Source of the DNA: Actinoplanes sp. TBRC 11911 | Lineage (GTDB): Bacteria; Actinomycetota; Actinomycetes; Mycobacteriales; Micromonosporaceae | NCBI RefSeq assembly: GCF_012933445.1 | Contig: NZ_JABBNC010000041.1 | Span: 1-64,000 of the forward strand | Reading direction: 5' to 3' | DNA: 64,000 nucleotides | In this document: one piece after another, positions 50,133 through 57,642 of the stretch | Position numbering within the stretch: the stretch's first letter is position 1 | How the letters are laid out: every line of letters starts with the position of its first letter | Notes under the pieces: model-generated | The model's database searches: none | Told to the model about the DNA's origin: nothing | What the model saw: only the letters and a program-made list of their open reading frames with translations | Program-made: the position numbers and the translations under genes

Positions 50133-51674
50133 TCAGACGGGCGTGACGCCATGCCGGCGCCGGGCGAAGCTACGGTCTTTGGTGCGGGCCGCGTCGAAGC
50201 GGCGGACGAGCTCGTCGCGCAGATCGCCGGGCTCGACGACGGTGTCGACCACCAGCTCACTGGCGAGACGCATGATGTCGATGTCGCGTTCGTAGTCGGC
50301 GCGGAGCTCGGCCACGTACGTCGCGCGCTCCTCGTCCGAGCCGAGGGCCGCGATCTTGTTGGCGTAGACGGCGTTGACCGCGGCCTCCGCCCCCATCACC
50401 GCGATCTTGGCGGTGGGCAGGGCAATCGTGGCGTCCGGATCAAAGCCGGGGCCGGCCATCGCATAAAGCCCGGCCCCGTACGCCTTCCGGACCACCACAC
50501 AGATCTTCGGAACCGTGGCCTCGGAGATCGCCGTGATCATCTTGGCGCCGTGCCGGATGATGCCCTGTTTCTCCACGGCCGAACCGACCATGAAGCCAGG
50601 AACGTCGGCCAGGAACAGCAGCGGGATGTTGAAGGCGTCGCAGAGCTGCACGAACCGGGTCGCCTTGTCGGCCGAGTCGACGAAGAGCACGCCACCCTTG
50701 AACATCGAGTTGTTGCCGACGACACCGATGACCTCGCCGTCGAGCCGGGCGAACCCGATCGTCAGCTCACGCGCCCACAACGCCTGGATCTCCAGGAACG
50801 AACCCTGATCGACGATGCCCTTGACGTACCGCCGCATGTCGAAGGCCTGACGCTCGCTGGCCGGGACCAGCGCGCCGAGATCGATCTCCGGCGGCGCCTT
50901 GGCCTCGGTCGCGGGCGGGCGGCCCTCCCAGTTGGACGGAAGATACGACAGGTAGTCGCGGACCACGTCGAGCGCGTCGTTCTCGCTCTTGCAGAGGAAG
51001 TGGCCGACGCCGGACTCGGCGCAGTGCACGCGGGCGCCGCCCATGTCCTCGAGCGTCGTCTTTTCCCCGGTCACCATCTCGACCATGCGGTCGGACCCCA
51101 GATACATGCTGGCGTTGCCGTCGACCATGGCGACCACGTCGCAGAAGGCCGGAATGTAGGCGCCGCCGGCTGCCGACGGCCCGAACAGGGCGCAGACCTG
51201 CGGAATCGCTCCGGAAGCACGCACCTGGGTGTGGAAGATCTTGCCGGCGCCGCGGCGGCCCGGGAAAAGGTCGACCTGATCGGTGATCCGGGCCCCGGCC
51301 GAGTCGACGAGGTAGATCATGGGAACCGAGGACTGAATCGCACGCTCGATGATCCGGATGATCTTTTCGACCGTACGGGCTCCCCAGGAACCGGCCTTGA
51401 CGGTCGAGTCGTTCGCCATCAGGCAGACCTGGCGCCCGTCGATCCGGGCGGTCCCGGTGATCACGCCGTCGGCGGGCAGCCCGTCGGCGAGGCTGTTGGC
51501 GAACACGCCGTCCTCGACGAAGGAGCCGTCATCGACCAGCAACGCGATCCGCTCGCGCGCGAACAGCTTGCCCTTGGCGGCGTTGGCCGCGTGGTACCGC
51601 TCGGCGCCGCCGGTGAGCACCCGCTTGCGAATCTGCGCGAGCGCCTCCTCGGCGTCCCCGGAACCTCCGAGCAC
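50133..51674 (-). CDS. Acyl-CoA carboxylase carboxyltransferase (beta) subunit, methylcrotonyl-type
   Basis: 513-aa biotin-dependent carboxyltransferase. Signatures are AKGKLFARERIALLVDDGSFVEDGVFAN, TVKAGSWGARTVEKIIRIIERA, LVDSAGARITDQVDLFPGRRGAGKIFHTQVRASGAIPQVCALFGPSAAGGAYIPAFCD and ADVPGFMVGSAVEKQGIIRHGAKMITA, followed by PKICVVVRKAYGAGLYAMAGPGFDPDATIALPTAKIAVMGAEAAVNAV. These match the MCC/PCC beta family; the context (acyl-CoA dehydrogenase, HMG-CoA lyase) favours 3-methylcrotonyl-CoA. GTG start at 51674. Two tandem operators lie 17-50 nt upstream. The matching biotin carboxylase is 4 kb away in a separate operon. Confidence 0.9.
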   Translation of the reverse strand: MLGGSGDAEEALAQIRKRVLTGGAERYHAANAAKGKLFARERIALLVDDGSFVEDGVFANSLADGLPADGVITGTARIDGRQVCLMANDSTVKAGSWGARTVEKIIRIIERAIQSSVPMIYLVDSAGARITDQVDLFPGRRGAGKIFHTQVRASGAIPQVCALFGPSAAGGAYIPAFCDVVAMVDGNASMYLGSDRMVEMVTGEKTTLEDMGGARVHCAESGVGHFLCKSENDALDVVRDYLSYLPSNWEGRPPATEAKAPPEIDLGALVPASERQAFDMRRYVKGIVDQGSFLEIQALWARELTIGFARLDGEVIGVVGNNSMFKGGVLFVDSADKATRFVQLCDAFNIPLLFLADVPGFMVGSAVEKQGIIRHGAKMITAISEATVPKICVVVRKAYGAGLYAMAGPGFDPDATIALPTAKIAVMGAEAAVNAVYANKIAALGSDEERATYVAELRADYERDIDIMRLASELVVDTVVEPGDLRDELVRRFDAARTKDRSFARRRHGVTPV

Positions 51675-51690
51675 CGCGTAACCCCCACAT

Positions 51691-51724
51691 CCTGAACGAT
51701 CGTTAGGCCTGAACGACCGTTAGG
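51691..51724. promoter_or_regulatory. Tandem operator CCTGAACG-NN-CGTTAGG x2
   Basis: CCTGAACGATCGTTAGG (51691-51707) is directly followed by CCTGAACGACCGTTAGG (51708-51724); each contains an AACG-NN-CGTT palindrome. A third copy of the core, reading CCTGAACGGCCGTTAAG on the minus strand, lies at 57626-57642 before the tetR-type gene. The 17-nt period places both sites at a similar helical offset (about 1.6 turns). The sites lie just upstream of the carboxyltransferase start. Confidence 0.75.
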
Positions 51725-51757
51725 GTAGCTTATCGTTCGCTCGGTCGGCAACGACGA

Positions 51758-51790
51758 ACGGGAGCCCCCGCAAGGCGCGGAGACTCCCGT
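51758..51790. terminator. Terminator downstream of the chaplin-like gene
   Basis: ACGGGAG (51758-51764) pairs with CTCCCGT (51784-51790), with CCCGC / GCG-GG pairs inside. It lies 110 nt after the chaplin-like stop on the minus strand and just before the carboxyltransferase promoter, so it would insulate the two units. Confidence 0.6.
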
Positions 51791-51899
51791 CCGTTTCATT
51801 ACCACCGATGCCGTGGAGGAACACCGGCTCAGTTCGACGCCTCCTGGCGTCGTCGGGTCGCACCCGGGACCGGCGCGACCCGGTCTGTTACCGCCCGGC

Positions 51900-53288
51900 T
51901 CAGCGCAGGGTGTTCAGCAGGCCGAGGCCGTTGACGCTCTCGGTCAGGTCAGCGGCCTGGCGGCCACCGGTGGCCTTGCTGTTGCTGCCGGTGGCAGCGG
52001 GCTTGGCGTAGTTGTCCGGCTCCTCGCCCTGGCCGTAGCCGTTGTCGTTGGTGTCCGGGCTGACGCCGTTGGCCGCCGCGTACTTGTCGTCGTCCTTGTT
52101 GCCCTTGCCGCCGTGGTCGCCCTTGTTGCCGTGGCCCCGGCTGCCGTGGTCACCCTTGATGCCGCCGATGTGGCCATCGTGGCGACCGCACCGGTCGTGC
52201 GAGAAGAAGAGCGCGTCGGACAGCAGTCCGTTGCGGCCGTCGCAACCACGGTGCCAGTCGCGGTCGCCGAAGCAGCCACGGTCACGGTCGCAGTTGTGGT
52301 CCCGGTCGTCGTCGTTGCCGAAGCAGCGACCGTCGCGGTCCCGGTCCCGGTCGCAGTCGCGGTCCCGGTCGTCGCCGTTGCCCCGCGCGTCACGGATGAC
52401 GTTGGCGCAGACCGCCGACGACTGGACCCCGCCGAGCAGGGACAGGGCGCCGACCGAGTTACCGCAGGCGTTGATCGGCGCGGTGATCGGGAGAACGATC
52501 TGGTTGCCGCTGCCGATCCCGCGGCTGTCGCCGTGGGCCTGCACGGTGTCGGCCGGACCCGACTCGCGCACCCGGCCGGCCGAAACCGTCCGCGAGCTGC
52601 CGGACAGGAGCTCCGGCATGGCGGTCGGCGCGAACAGCGCGTTGCCGCCGGTGGACGCACTTTCGTCGCGCGAGATGCCGTTCGCGCAGACCGCGCGGCT
52701 CACGACCGGGCCGATGGCCAGGATCGAGTTGCCACAGGCGTTGATCGGGATGTCGATCGGCGCGTACACCTGGTTGCCGGTGAGCCAGCCGTAGCTGTCG
52801 TCGCCGACCTGCACGACCGACGGGCTGTCGCCGCGCCGCCCGTCGCCGCGCCGCTCGGTGCCGCTCTCCTCGATGCGGTTGACACCGACACCACGCGAGT
52901 CGGTGCGGCCCGCCGTCAGGATGGAGTTGCCGACGACGTTCAGCGGGATCGTGACCGGCAGGTAGACCTGATTGCCGGTCAGCCAGCCCGCGCTGTCGCC
53001 GTGGACCTGGAAGACGTCCGGACCTTGCCCACCACGCCGGTCCCGGCGCTGGTCGTCGCCGTGCTCCAGGAGAGCGCCACGGGCGTCGCCCGCCCCCAGG
53101 ATCTGGGCCGACTCGCTGGCCGGGCTGACCGGGACGTTGGCGACCGTGACGAACTGCGTCGCCGGGTTGCTGCCGTTGTCGCCGGCGTTGACCCCGACGG
53201 AGTCGGCCTGCGCGGCGGCCGGCGCGAAGAGCAGCGCACCGGCGGCCAGGACGCCGACGCTCAGTGTCTTGCGAACCCAAGTCTTCAT
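51900..53288 (-). CDS. Secreted protein with three chaplin-like domains and an Asp/Arg/Gly-rich tail
   Basis: 462-aa exported protein. Signal peptide MKTWVRKTLSVGVLAAGALLFAPAAAQADS is followed by three chaplin-like units: GWLTGNQVYLPVTIPLNVVGNSILTAG (about residues 101-128), GWLTGNQVYAPIDIPINACGNSILAIG...SRAVCANG (about 166-205) and GSGNQIVLPITAPINACGNSVGALS...SSAVCANV (about 255-300). The last two keep the paired Cys; the first has none. Between and after them are charged stretches; residues about 305-350 are dominated by Asp-Arg dipeptides with isolated Cys (DRDRDCDRD, GRCFGND, RGCFGDRD), then a His/Gly/Lys-rich segment. Chaplins assemble into amyloid-like hydrophobic films on aerial structures and spores. 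There is no sorting motif at the C-terminus. It lies between two operons of the leucine-catabolism locus. Confidence 0.85.
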   Translation of the reverse strand: MKTWVRKTLSVGVLAAGALLFAPAAAQADSVGVNAGDNGSNPATQFVTVANVPVSPASESAQILGAGDARGALLEHGDDQRRDRRGGQGPDVFQVHGDSAGWLTGNQVYLPVTIPLNVVGNSILTAGRTDSRGVGVNRIEESGTERRGDGRRGDSPSVVQVGDDSYGWLTGNQVYAPIDIPINACGNSILAIGPVVSRAVCANGISRDESASTGGNALFAPTAMPELLSGSSRTVSAGRVRESGPADTVQAHGDSRGIGSGNQIVLPITAPINACGNSVGALSLLGGVQSSAVCANVIRDARGNGDDRDRDCDRDRDRDGRCFGNDDDRDHNCDRDRGCFGDRDWHRGCDGRNGLLSDALFFSHDRCGRHDGHIGGIKGDHGSRGHGNKGDHGGKGNKDDDKYAAANGVSPDTNDNGYGQGEEPDNYAKPAATGSNSKATGGRQAADLTESVNGLGLLNTLR

Positions 53289-53533
53289 GCGGAAGAAATG
53301 CCTTTCCGAAATGAATTAATCATGGCTATTCAATTAGGTGTTTCGGTACGTGCATTTCGGGCGCAGCGGTGCCTTGGCGCTTTTTGTTGTTGCCCTGACT
53401 CCGCTTGTCGAATTGCGCCCCATGGGCTTCGGTGCGGTTGCGTGATGGAGGCGCGCACGGTTCCCCGCTTGGTCGCAAGCGGTTCGGGAATCGAGCCGGG
53501 ACGCTGGCACCGAAGCCGGTGCCGGCCGGATTG

Positions 53534-53556
53534 CCGGCGGTCGTGGGGACCGCCGG
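53534..53556 (-). terminator. Hairpin downstream of the secreted companion gene
   Basis: CCGGCGGT (53534-53541) and ACCGCCGG (53549-53556) form a perfect 8-bp stem with a 7-nt loop, 12 nt past the stop of the gene at 53568. It suggests that this gene and the chaplin-like gene are transcribed separately. The remaining gap to 53288 holds the AT-richer chaplin promoter region. Confidence 0.7.
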
Positions 53557-53567
53557 GCGCCATCACT

Positions 53568-54596
53568 TCAGTCAGGTGAGGCGGTCGGTGTCTCGGCGTC
53601 ATGGCGCCGGACCTCGACATCGCACGCGATCGGCAGCCGATGGCAGGCCATGGTGCTGCTCGCGATCGCCGCCGGCTGGAAGGCCGCGGAGCCGCCTTCC
53701 GTCCGTGTGCTCCCCGACCCGGTGGCCGGGGTACCACTGACATCCCCGAGGTGCAGCCGCAGCGGTGCCGCGGGACCGCCACCGCCGGGGTTGTCCTCCG
53801 CTGACGCCCGTTCCGGTCGGGCGATCACCGCGTGCGCGGTGGCCGTCCGGTGTGGAGCGGAAGGTCGTACGGAGGGTGCGTCGTCATGAACCGCGGTAAC
53901 GACGCGGGAGACCTTCGGAACCGGTGCAACCACCGGTTCCTGGGGCTGGGCCTCGGCCCGCGCTGCCCCCGCGACCGGCTCCGGCAGCGTGGCGACCGGG
54001 GAGATGGTCGCCGCGATCGGCCGCTGCTGGTCATCCGCCGGAGCGCCCCGATCCGGGCCGGCGACGTCCGCGAGGACATCGTCGACGCCGTCGGTAGCGG
54101 CGTTCGCGGGAATCACGCTCGGGTCGCGCACGACCTCGTCGACGATCGGCTGGGTGAGAACCCGCCGCGGGACGTCGAGCACGTCGGGCACGAGATGATG
54201 CTTGCGCACCGGCTTCGCGGCCTCCAGCGGCCGGGTGGCCACCTTCAGAACGCGGTGCACGGGCGCGGTGGTGTCGCTGCCGACCAAGTCGTCGATCGCG
54301 GAACCGCCGGATGCGGCACTGTCGACAACGGAACCGAGCAGCGAGCCGGATGGCCCGTCCGCGCGGTCGGCCGCTTGTGCGGCGGCACCGGTGAGCAACC
54401 AGGCCGCACCGGCCAGGCCACCGACGACGAGGACACGCAGAAGCCACCGGGACGACCCGGTGCCGCGTGGGCGGCGTTCCGCCGGCCGCTCCGCCACCTG
54501 GCTGTGAGGCGGTAAGGGCGCGGACACACCGATGGACGACATGGACGGCGACCGGAAAGGCGTGCGCGAAGTGCGCTCGACCCCCAGTCGTGTCAT
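53568..54596 (-). CDS. Secreted or membrane-anchored protein next to the chaplin-like gene
   Basis: 342-aa protein of unknown family. A 45-residue basic N-terminus precedes a hydrophobic segment (WLLRVLVVGGLAGAAWLLTGAAAQAADRA, about residues 50-77), a late signal peptide or anchor. The exported part contains alternating Pro/Ala/Val-rich regions; one segment (HRVLKVATRPLEAAKPVRKHHLVPDVLDVPRRVLTQPIVDEVVRDPSVIPANAATDGVDDVLADV) looks structured. The C-terminus has GGGGPAAPLRLHLGDVSGTP and a late MACHRLPIACD with two Cys. The ATG at 54596 has GAGGGG 7 nt upstream. By context it may be part of the surface-layer system with the chaplin-like protein. Confidence 0.65.
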   Translation of the reverse strand: MTRLGVERTSRTPFRSPSMSSIGVSAPLPPHSQVAERPAERRPRGTGSSRWLLRVLVVGGLAGAAWLLTGAAAQAADRADGPSGSLLGSVVDSAASGGSAIDDLVGSDTTAPVHRVLKVATRPLEAAKPVRKHHLVPDVLDVPRRVLTQPIVDEVVRDPSVIPANAATDGVDDVLADVAGPDRGAPADDQQRPIAATISPVATLPEPVAGAARAEAQPQEPVVAPVPKVSRVVTAVHDDAPSVRPSAPHRTATAHAVIARPERASAEDNPGGGGPAAPLRLHLGDVSGTPATGSGSTRTEGGSAAFQPAAIASSTMACHRLPIACDVEVRRHDAETPTASPD

Positions 54597-54627
54597 GATT
54601 CGCCCCTCGTCATTCGATTCCGACCGG

Positions 54628-54657
54628 TGGCCGTTCGCCGGAACCGGCGGTCGGCCA
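54628..54657 (-). terminator. Terminator of the tetR-accC-HMG-CoA lyase operon
   Basis: TGGCCG-tt-CGCCGG (54628-54641) pairs with CCGGCG-gt-CGGCCA (54644-54657): two 6-bp stems with a 2-nt internal loop and a 2-nt apical AA. It lies about 80 nt after the lyase stop on the minus strand. Confidence 0.7.
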
Positions 54658-54736
54658 CTCGTATTGGTAACGAAACGAGCGTGGACGGGTCACGCAGACA
54701 AATCGGAAAAATGATCGCAGGTTTCTGCGGTAGAAA

Positions 54737-55615
54737 TCACACCAATCTGGTGCGAGGACCCGCACGGAGTACGCCACTCGGCAACGTGCGGCCGAGCAGT
54801 TTCTCCGCCATCTCCGCCGTCTCGATCAGGCGGTCCAGGTCGATTCCGGTGTCGATGCCCATGTCATGCAGCATGTGGACGACCTCCTCGGTCGCCACGT
54901 TGCCCGAGGCTCCGGGCGCGTACGGGCACCCACCGATCCCGCCGGCGCTGGCGTCGAACTCGGACACCCCCAGTTCGAGCGCCGTCAGGATGTTGGCCAG
55001 TCCCGTACCCCTGGTGTTGTGGAAGTGCAGGAGGTCGGGGCGTACGGCGGAAAGAAGATCACGCACCCGGCGCGGAGTTGCCATGCCGGTGGTGTCACCG
55101 AAGGCGATCCGGTCGGCGCCGTCGGCGCGCACCCGGGCCACGATCGCGGCCACCCGGTCGGGATCGATGTCGCCCTCGAACGGACAGCCGAAGCTGGTCG
55201 CGACGATCACCTCAACCGTCGCGCCAGCCTCGTGGATCAAGGGGATGAGCTGGGAAATGTCCTCGATGGACTCGTCCGTCGACCGGTTCAGGTTGCGGCG
55301 GTTGTGGGTGTCCGAGGCGGAGACGACCACCTCGATCTCCCGGAAACCCGCGGCGATCGCACGCTGCGCGCCGCGGGTGTTCGGGATGAGCGCCGAATAC
55401 CGAATATCCGGATTTTTCGTGACCTGTGCCCACACCTCGTCCGCGTCGGCCATCTGCGGGATGGCCTTCGGATGGACGAACGAGACAGCCTCGATCCGCC
55501 GCACGCCCGTCTCGCTCAACGCGTTGATGAGACTGACCTTCGCCTCGGTCGGGACGGGCTCCTCGTTCTGCAGCCCGTCCCGCGGTGCGACCTCACGAAT
55601 GCTGACCTCGGACAA
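54737..55615 (-). CDS. Hydroxymethylglutaryl-CoA lyase
   Basis: 292-aa DRE-TIM metallolyase, splitting HMG-CoA to acetyl-CoA and acetoacetate, the last step of leucine catabolism. Motifs are VSIREVAPRDGLQNEE (catalytic Arg/Asp region), IEAVSFVHPKAIPQMADADEVW, SFGCPFEGD, HFHNTRGTGLANI (metal-binding His pair) and the lyase fingerprint GGIGGCPYAPGASGNVATEEVVHML with its active-site Cys. Length and motifs are typical. It starts 6 nt after the biotin carboxylase stop and is third in the tetR-accC-lyase operon. Confidence 0.95.
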   Translation of the reverse strand: MSEVSIREVAPRDGLQNEEPVPTEAKVSLINALSETGVRRIEAVSFVHPKAIPQMADADEVWAQVTKNPDIRYSALIPNTRGAQRAIAAGFREIEVVVSASDTHNRRNLNRSTDESIEDISQLIPLIHEAGATVEVIVATSFGCPFEGDIDPDRVAAIVARVRADGADRIAFGDTTGMATPRRVRDLLSAVRPDLLHFHNTRGTGLANILTALELGVSEFDASAGGIGGCPYAPGASGNVATEEVVHMLHDMGIDTGIDLDRLIETAEMAEKLLGRTLPSGVLRAGPRTRLV

Positions 55616-55621
55616 GTGAGC

Positions 55622-56959
55622 TCACCTCATACGCGACACGATGCCGGTGTCGTAGTCACCGGACAGGAATTCGTCGTTCTCCAGCAGCTCGGCGAAGAAC
55701 GGCAGGTTGTTCTTCGGGCCGACGATCTCGAAACCGGCCACGGCGGTGCGCGCCTTGGCGATCGCGTCGGCACGGTCCGTGCCGTAGACGATCAGCTTCG
55801 CCATCAGGGAGTCGTAGTTCGGCGTGACAGTGGTGCCGGCCGCGTAGCCGGAGTCGACCCGGACACCGTCGCCGGTCGGCTCCACCCAGGTCGCGACCTT
55901 GCCGGGGCCGGGCAGGAAGCGCTTCGGGTCCTCGGCGTTGACCCGCAGCTCGATCGCGTGGCCGGTGCTGGTCAGCGCGGCCGGGTCGAAGGTCGGCGCC
56001 TCGCCCGAGGCGATCCGCAACTGCTCCTCGACCAGGTCGAGGCCGTGGATGAGCTCGGTGATCGGGTGCTCGACCTGCAGACGGGTGTTCATCTCCAGGA
56101 AGAAGAACTCGCCGGTGGCCGGGTCGAGCAGGCACTCGACGGTGCCGGCGTTGCGATACCCGACCGCCTCGCCGGCCTTGACCGCCGCGGCCAGGAAGCG
56201 GGCGCGCAGCTCCGGGCTCACCGCCGGGGACGGGGCCTCCTCCACCAGCTTCTGGTTGCGGCGCTGCACCGAGCACTCGCGCTCGGACAGGGCGATCACC
56301 CGGCCGTCGGCGAGACCGAGGATCTGCACCTCGACGTGGCGCACCCGGGGGAAGTAGCGCTCGATCAGCACCGAACCGTCGCCGAACATGCGCTCGGCGA
56401 AAGTGCGGACCTTCTCGTACTCGGTACGCAGGGCGGCCTCGTCGTTCGCGACCTGCATGCCCATGCCGCCACCGCCCGCCGCGGCCTTCACCATGACCGG
56501 GTACCCGATCGAGGTGGCCGCCTCGATCGCGGACTCCACGGTGGCGGCCGGGTCCTCGGTGCCGGGCGCGACCGGGACTCCGGCGGCGGCCATCAGGTTC
56601 CGCGCGTTGATCTTGTCGCCCATCGCGGTGATCGCCTCGGCCGACGGGCCGACCCAGATCAGACCGTTGGCGGCGACCGTGCGCGCGAAGTCGGCGTTCT
56701 CGCTGAGGAAGCCGTAACCGGGGTGGATGGCCTGGGCCCCGGTGGACTTCGCGGCGGCGAGGATGGCTTCGGTGTTGCGGTAACTCTGGGCCGGGTTGGC
56801 CGGTCCGACGTTGACCGCCTCGTCGGCCTCGAGGACGAACGGCATGCCGGCGTCCGCCTCCGAGTAGACCGCGATCGTCCGGATCCCCAGCCGCTTGGCG
56901 GTACGGATGATCCGGCGGGCGATCTCGCCCCGGTTGGCGATGAGCAGCGACTCGATCAT
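55622..56959 (-). CDS. Biotin carboxylase subunit lacking a biotinyl domain
   Basis: 445-aa biotin carboxylase. It shows LLIANRGEIARRIIRTAKRLG, the ATP-grasp glycine loop VKAAAGGGGMGMQVA, GSVLIERYFPRVRHVEVQILG, SERECSVQRRNQKLVEEAPS, FFFLEMNTRLQVEHPITELIHGLDLVEEQL and GHAIELRVNAEDP. The protein ends soon after the C-terminal BC domain (SRMR); there is no BCCP region or AMKM biotinylation motif. Methylcrotonyl- and propionyl-type alpha subunits are normally about 650 aa with both. So this subunit must use a separate carrier, none of which is in the window. Start 28 nt after the tetR-type stop; 6 nt before the lyase. Confidence 0.93.
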   Translation of the reverse strand: MIESLLIANRGEIARRIIRTAKRLGIRTIAVYSEADAGMPFVLEADEAVNVGPANPAQSYRNTEAILAAAKSTGAQAIHPGYGFLSENADFARTVAANGLIWVGPSAEAITAMGDKINARNLMAAAGVPVAPGTEDPAATVESAIEAATSIGYPVMVKAAAGGGGMGMQVANDEAALRTEYEKVRTFAERMFGDGSVLIERYFPRVRHVEVQILGLADGRVIALSERECSVQRRNQKLVEEAPSPAVSPELRARFLAAAVKAGEAVGYRNAGTVECLLDPATGEFFFLEMNTRLQVEHPITELIHGLDLVEEQLRIASGEAPTFDPAALTSTGHAIELRVNAEDPKRFLPGPGKVATWVEPTGDGVRVDSGYAAGTTVTPNYDSLMAKLIVYGTDRADAIAKARTAVAGFEIVGPKNNLPFFAELLENDEFLSGDYDTGIVSRMR

Positions 56960-56987
56960 GTAGTTCTTTCTGTCTCGACTTTCCCGG

Positions 56988-57593
56988 TCAGTGACCGGTC
57001 AGCGCGTGCACGGTGGCATCACGCAGCAACGCCGCGCGGCGGCGCCGGTCGACCTCACCGCCCAGGAACGGGGTGGAGTTCATCAAACCGAACGCCGAGT
57101 GTGCCAGTACCCGGGCCTCGCCCGCATCAAGCTCCGGTCGCAGCGTGGCGAGAACGCCGACCCACTCCTCCACATAGAGGCGCTGGAGCCGGCGGATCTG
57201 GCGGCGCGGCTCGTCCGGAAGGCGGTCCAGCTCGTGCAGGTGAAGCGCGATGACAGCGGGGTTGGCCAGGGCGAACTCCACGTGGAAATCGATCAGGTCG
57301 GCCAGCGCCGCGCCCGCGTCGTCGGGGTGACGGGCGACACGTGCGCGGCCGCCGGCCAGCAGGCCCTCGCTCACCGGGATCAGCGCGGCGGCCAGCATGG
57401 CCTCCTTGCCGGCGAAGTGGTGATAGAGCGCCGGGCCGGTTACGCCGGCGGCCGAGCCGATGTCGTCCATCGACACGCCGTGGTAGCCACGGGCGGCGAA
57501 AAGGCCGACCGCAATCTCCAGGATCTCGTCTCGGCGCGACCGGCGCCGGGGCGCGGGCGGCCCCGGCCGGTGCTGCTGATCAACCGTCGTCAC
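56988..57593 (-). CDS. TetR-family regulator of the leucine/acyl-CoA catabolism locus
   Basis: 201-aa TetR-type regulator. The DNA-binding region reads SRRDEILEIAVGLFAARGYHGVSMDDIGSAAGVTGPALYHHFAGKEAMLAAAL, a near-perfect TetR N-terminus. The ligand domain follows with the DLIDFHVEFALANPAVIALHLHELDRLPDEPRRQIRRLQRLYVEEWVGVL stretch. I prefer the GTG at 57593, which directly precedes the conserved region; the TTG at 57617 adds eight residues. An operator matching those before the carboxyltransferase operon lies 34-49 nt upstream. It leads the operon with biotin carboxylase and HMG-CoA lyase and likely responds to an acyl-CoA. Confidence 0.9.
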   Translation of the reverse strand: MTTVDQQHRPGPPAPRRRSRRDEILEIAVGLFAARGYHGVSMDDIGSAAGVTGPALYHHFAGKEAMLAAALIPVSEGLLAGGRARVARHPDDAGAALADLIDFHVEFALANPAVIALHLHELDRLPDEPRRQIRRLQRLYVEEWVGVLATLRPELDAGEARVLAHSAFGLMNSTPFLGGEVDRRRRAALLRDATVHALTGH

Positions 57594-57625
57594 CTGGCAA
57601 CTGTAACCCGATGTCAAGCCCGTTA

Positions 57626-57642
57626 CTTAACGGCCGTTCAGG
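57626..57642. promoter_or_regulatory. Third copy of the CCTGAACG-NN-CGTTA operator
   Basis: On the minus strand CCTGAACGGCCGTTAAG, with palindromic core AACGGCCGTT (57629-57638), matches the tandem sites at 51691-51724 in 14 of 17 positions. It lies 34-49 nt upstream of the tetR-type GTG and overlaps the last codons of the TPR gene. A TTGACA (57612-57617, minus strand) lies between operator and start. Confidence 0.7.

Noticed and set aside
52090..52410. Asp/Arg/Gly-rich segment as a frameshift artefact
   Set aside because: The frame is continuous with the signal peptide and chaplin-like units, and the repeats are in register with codons on the minus strand.
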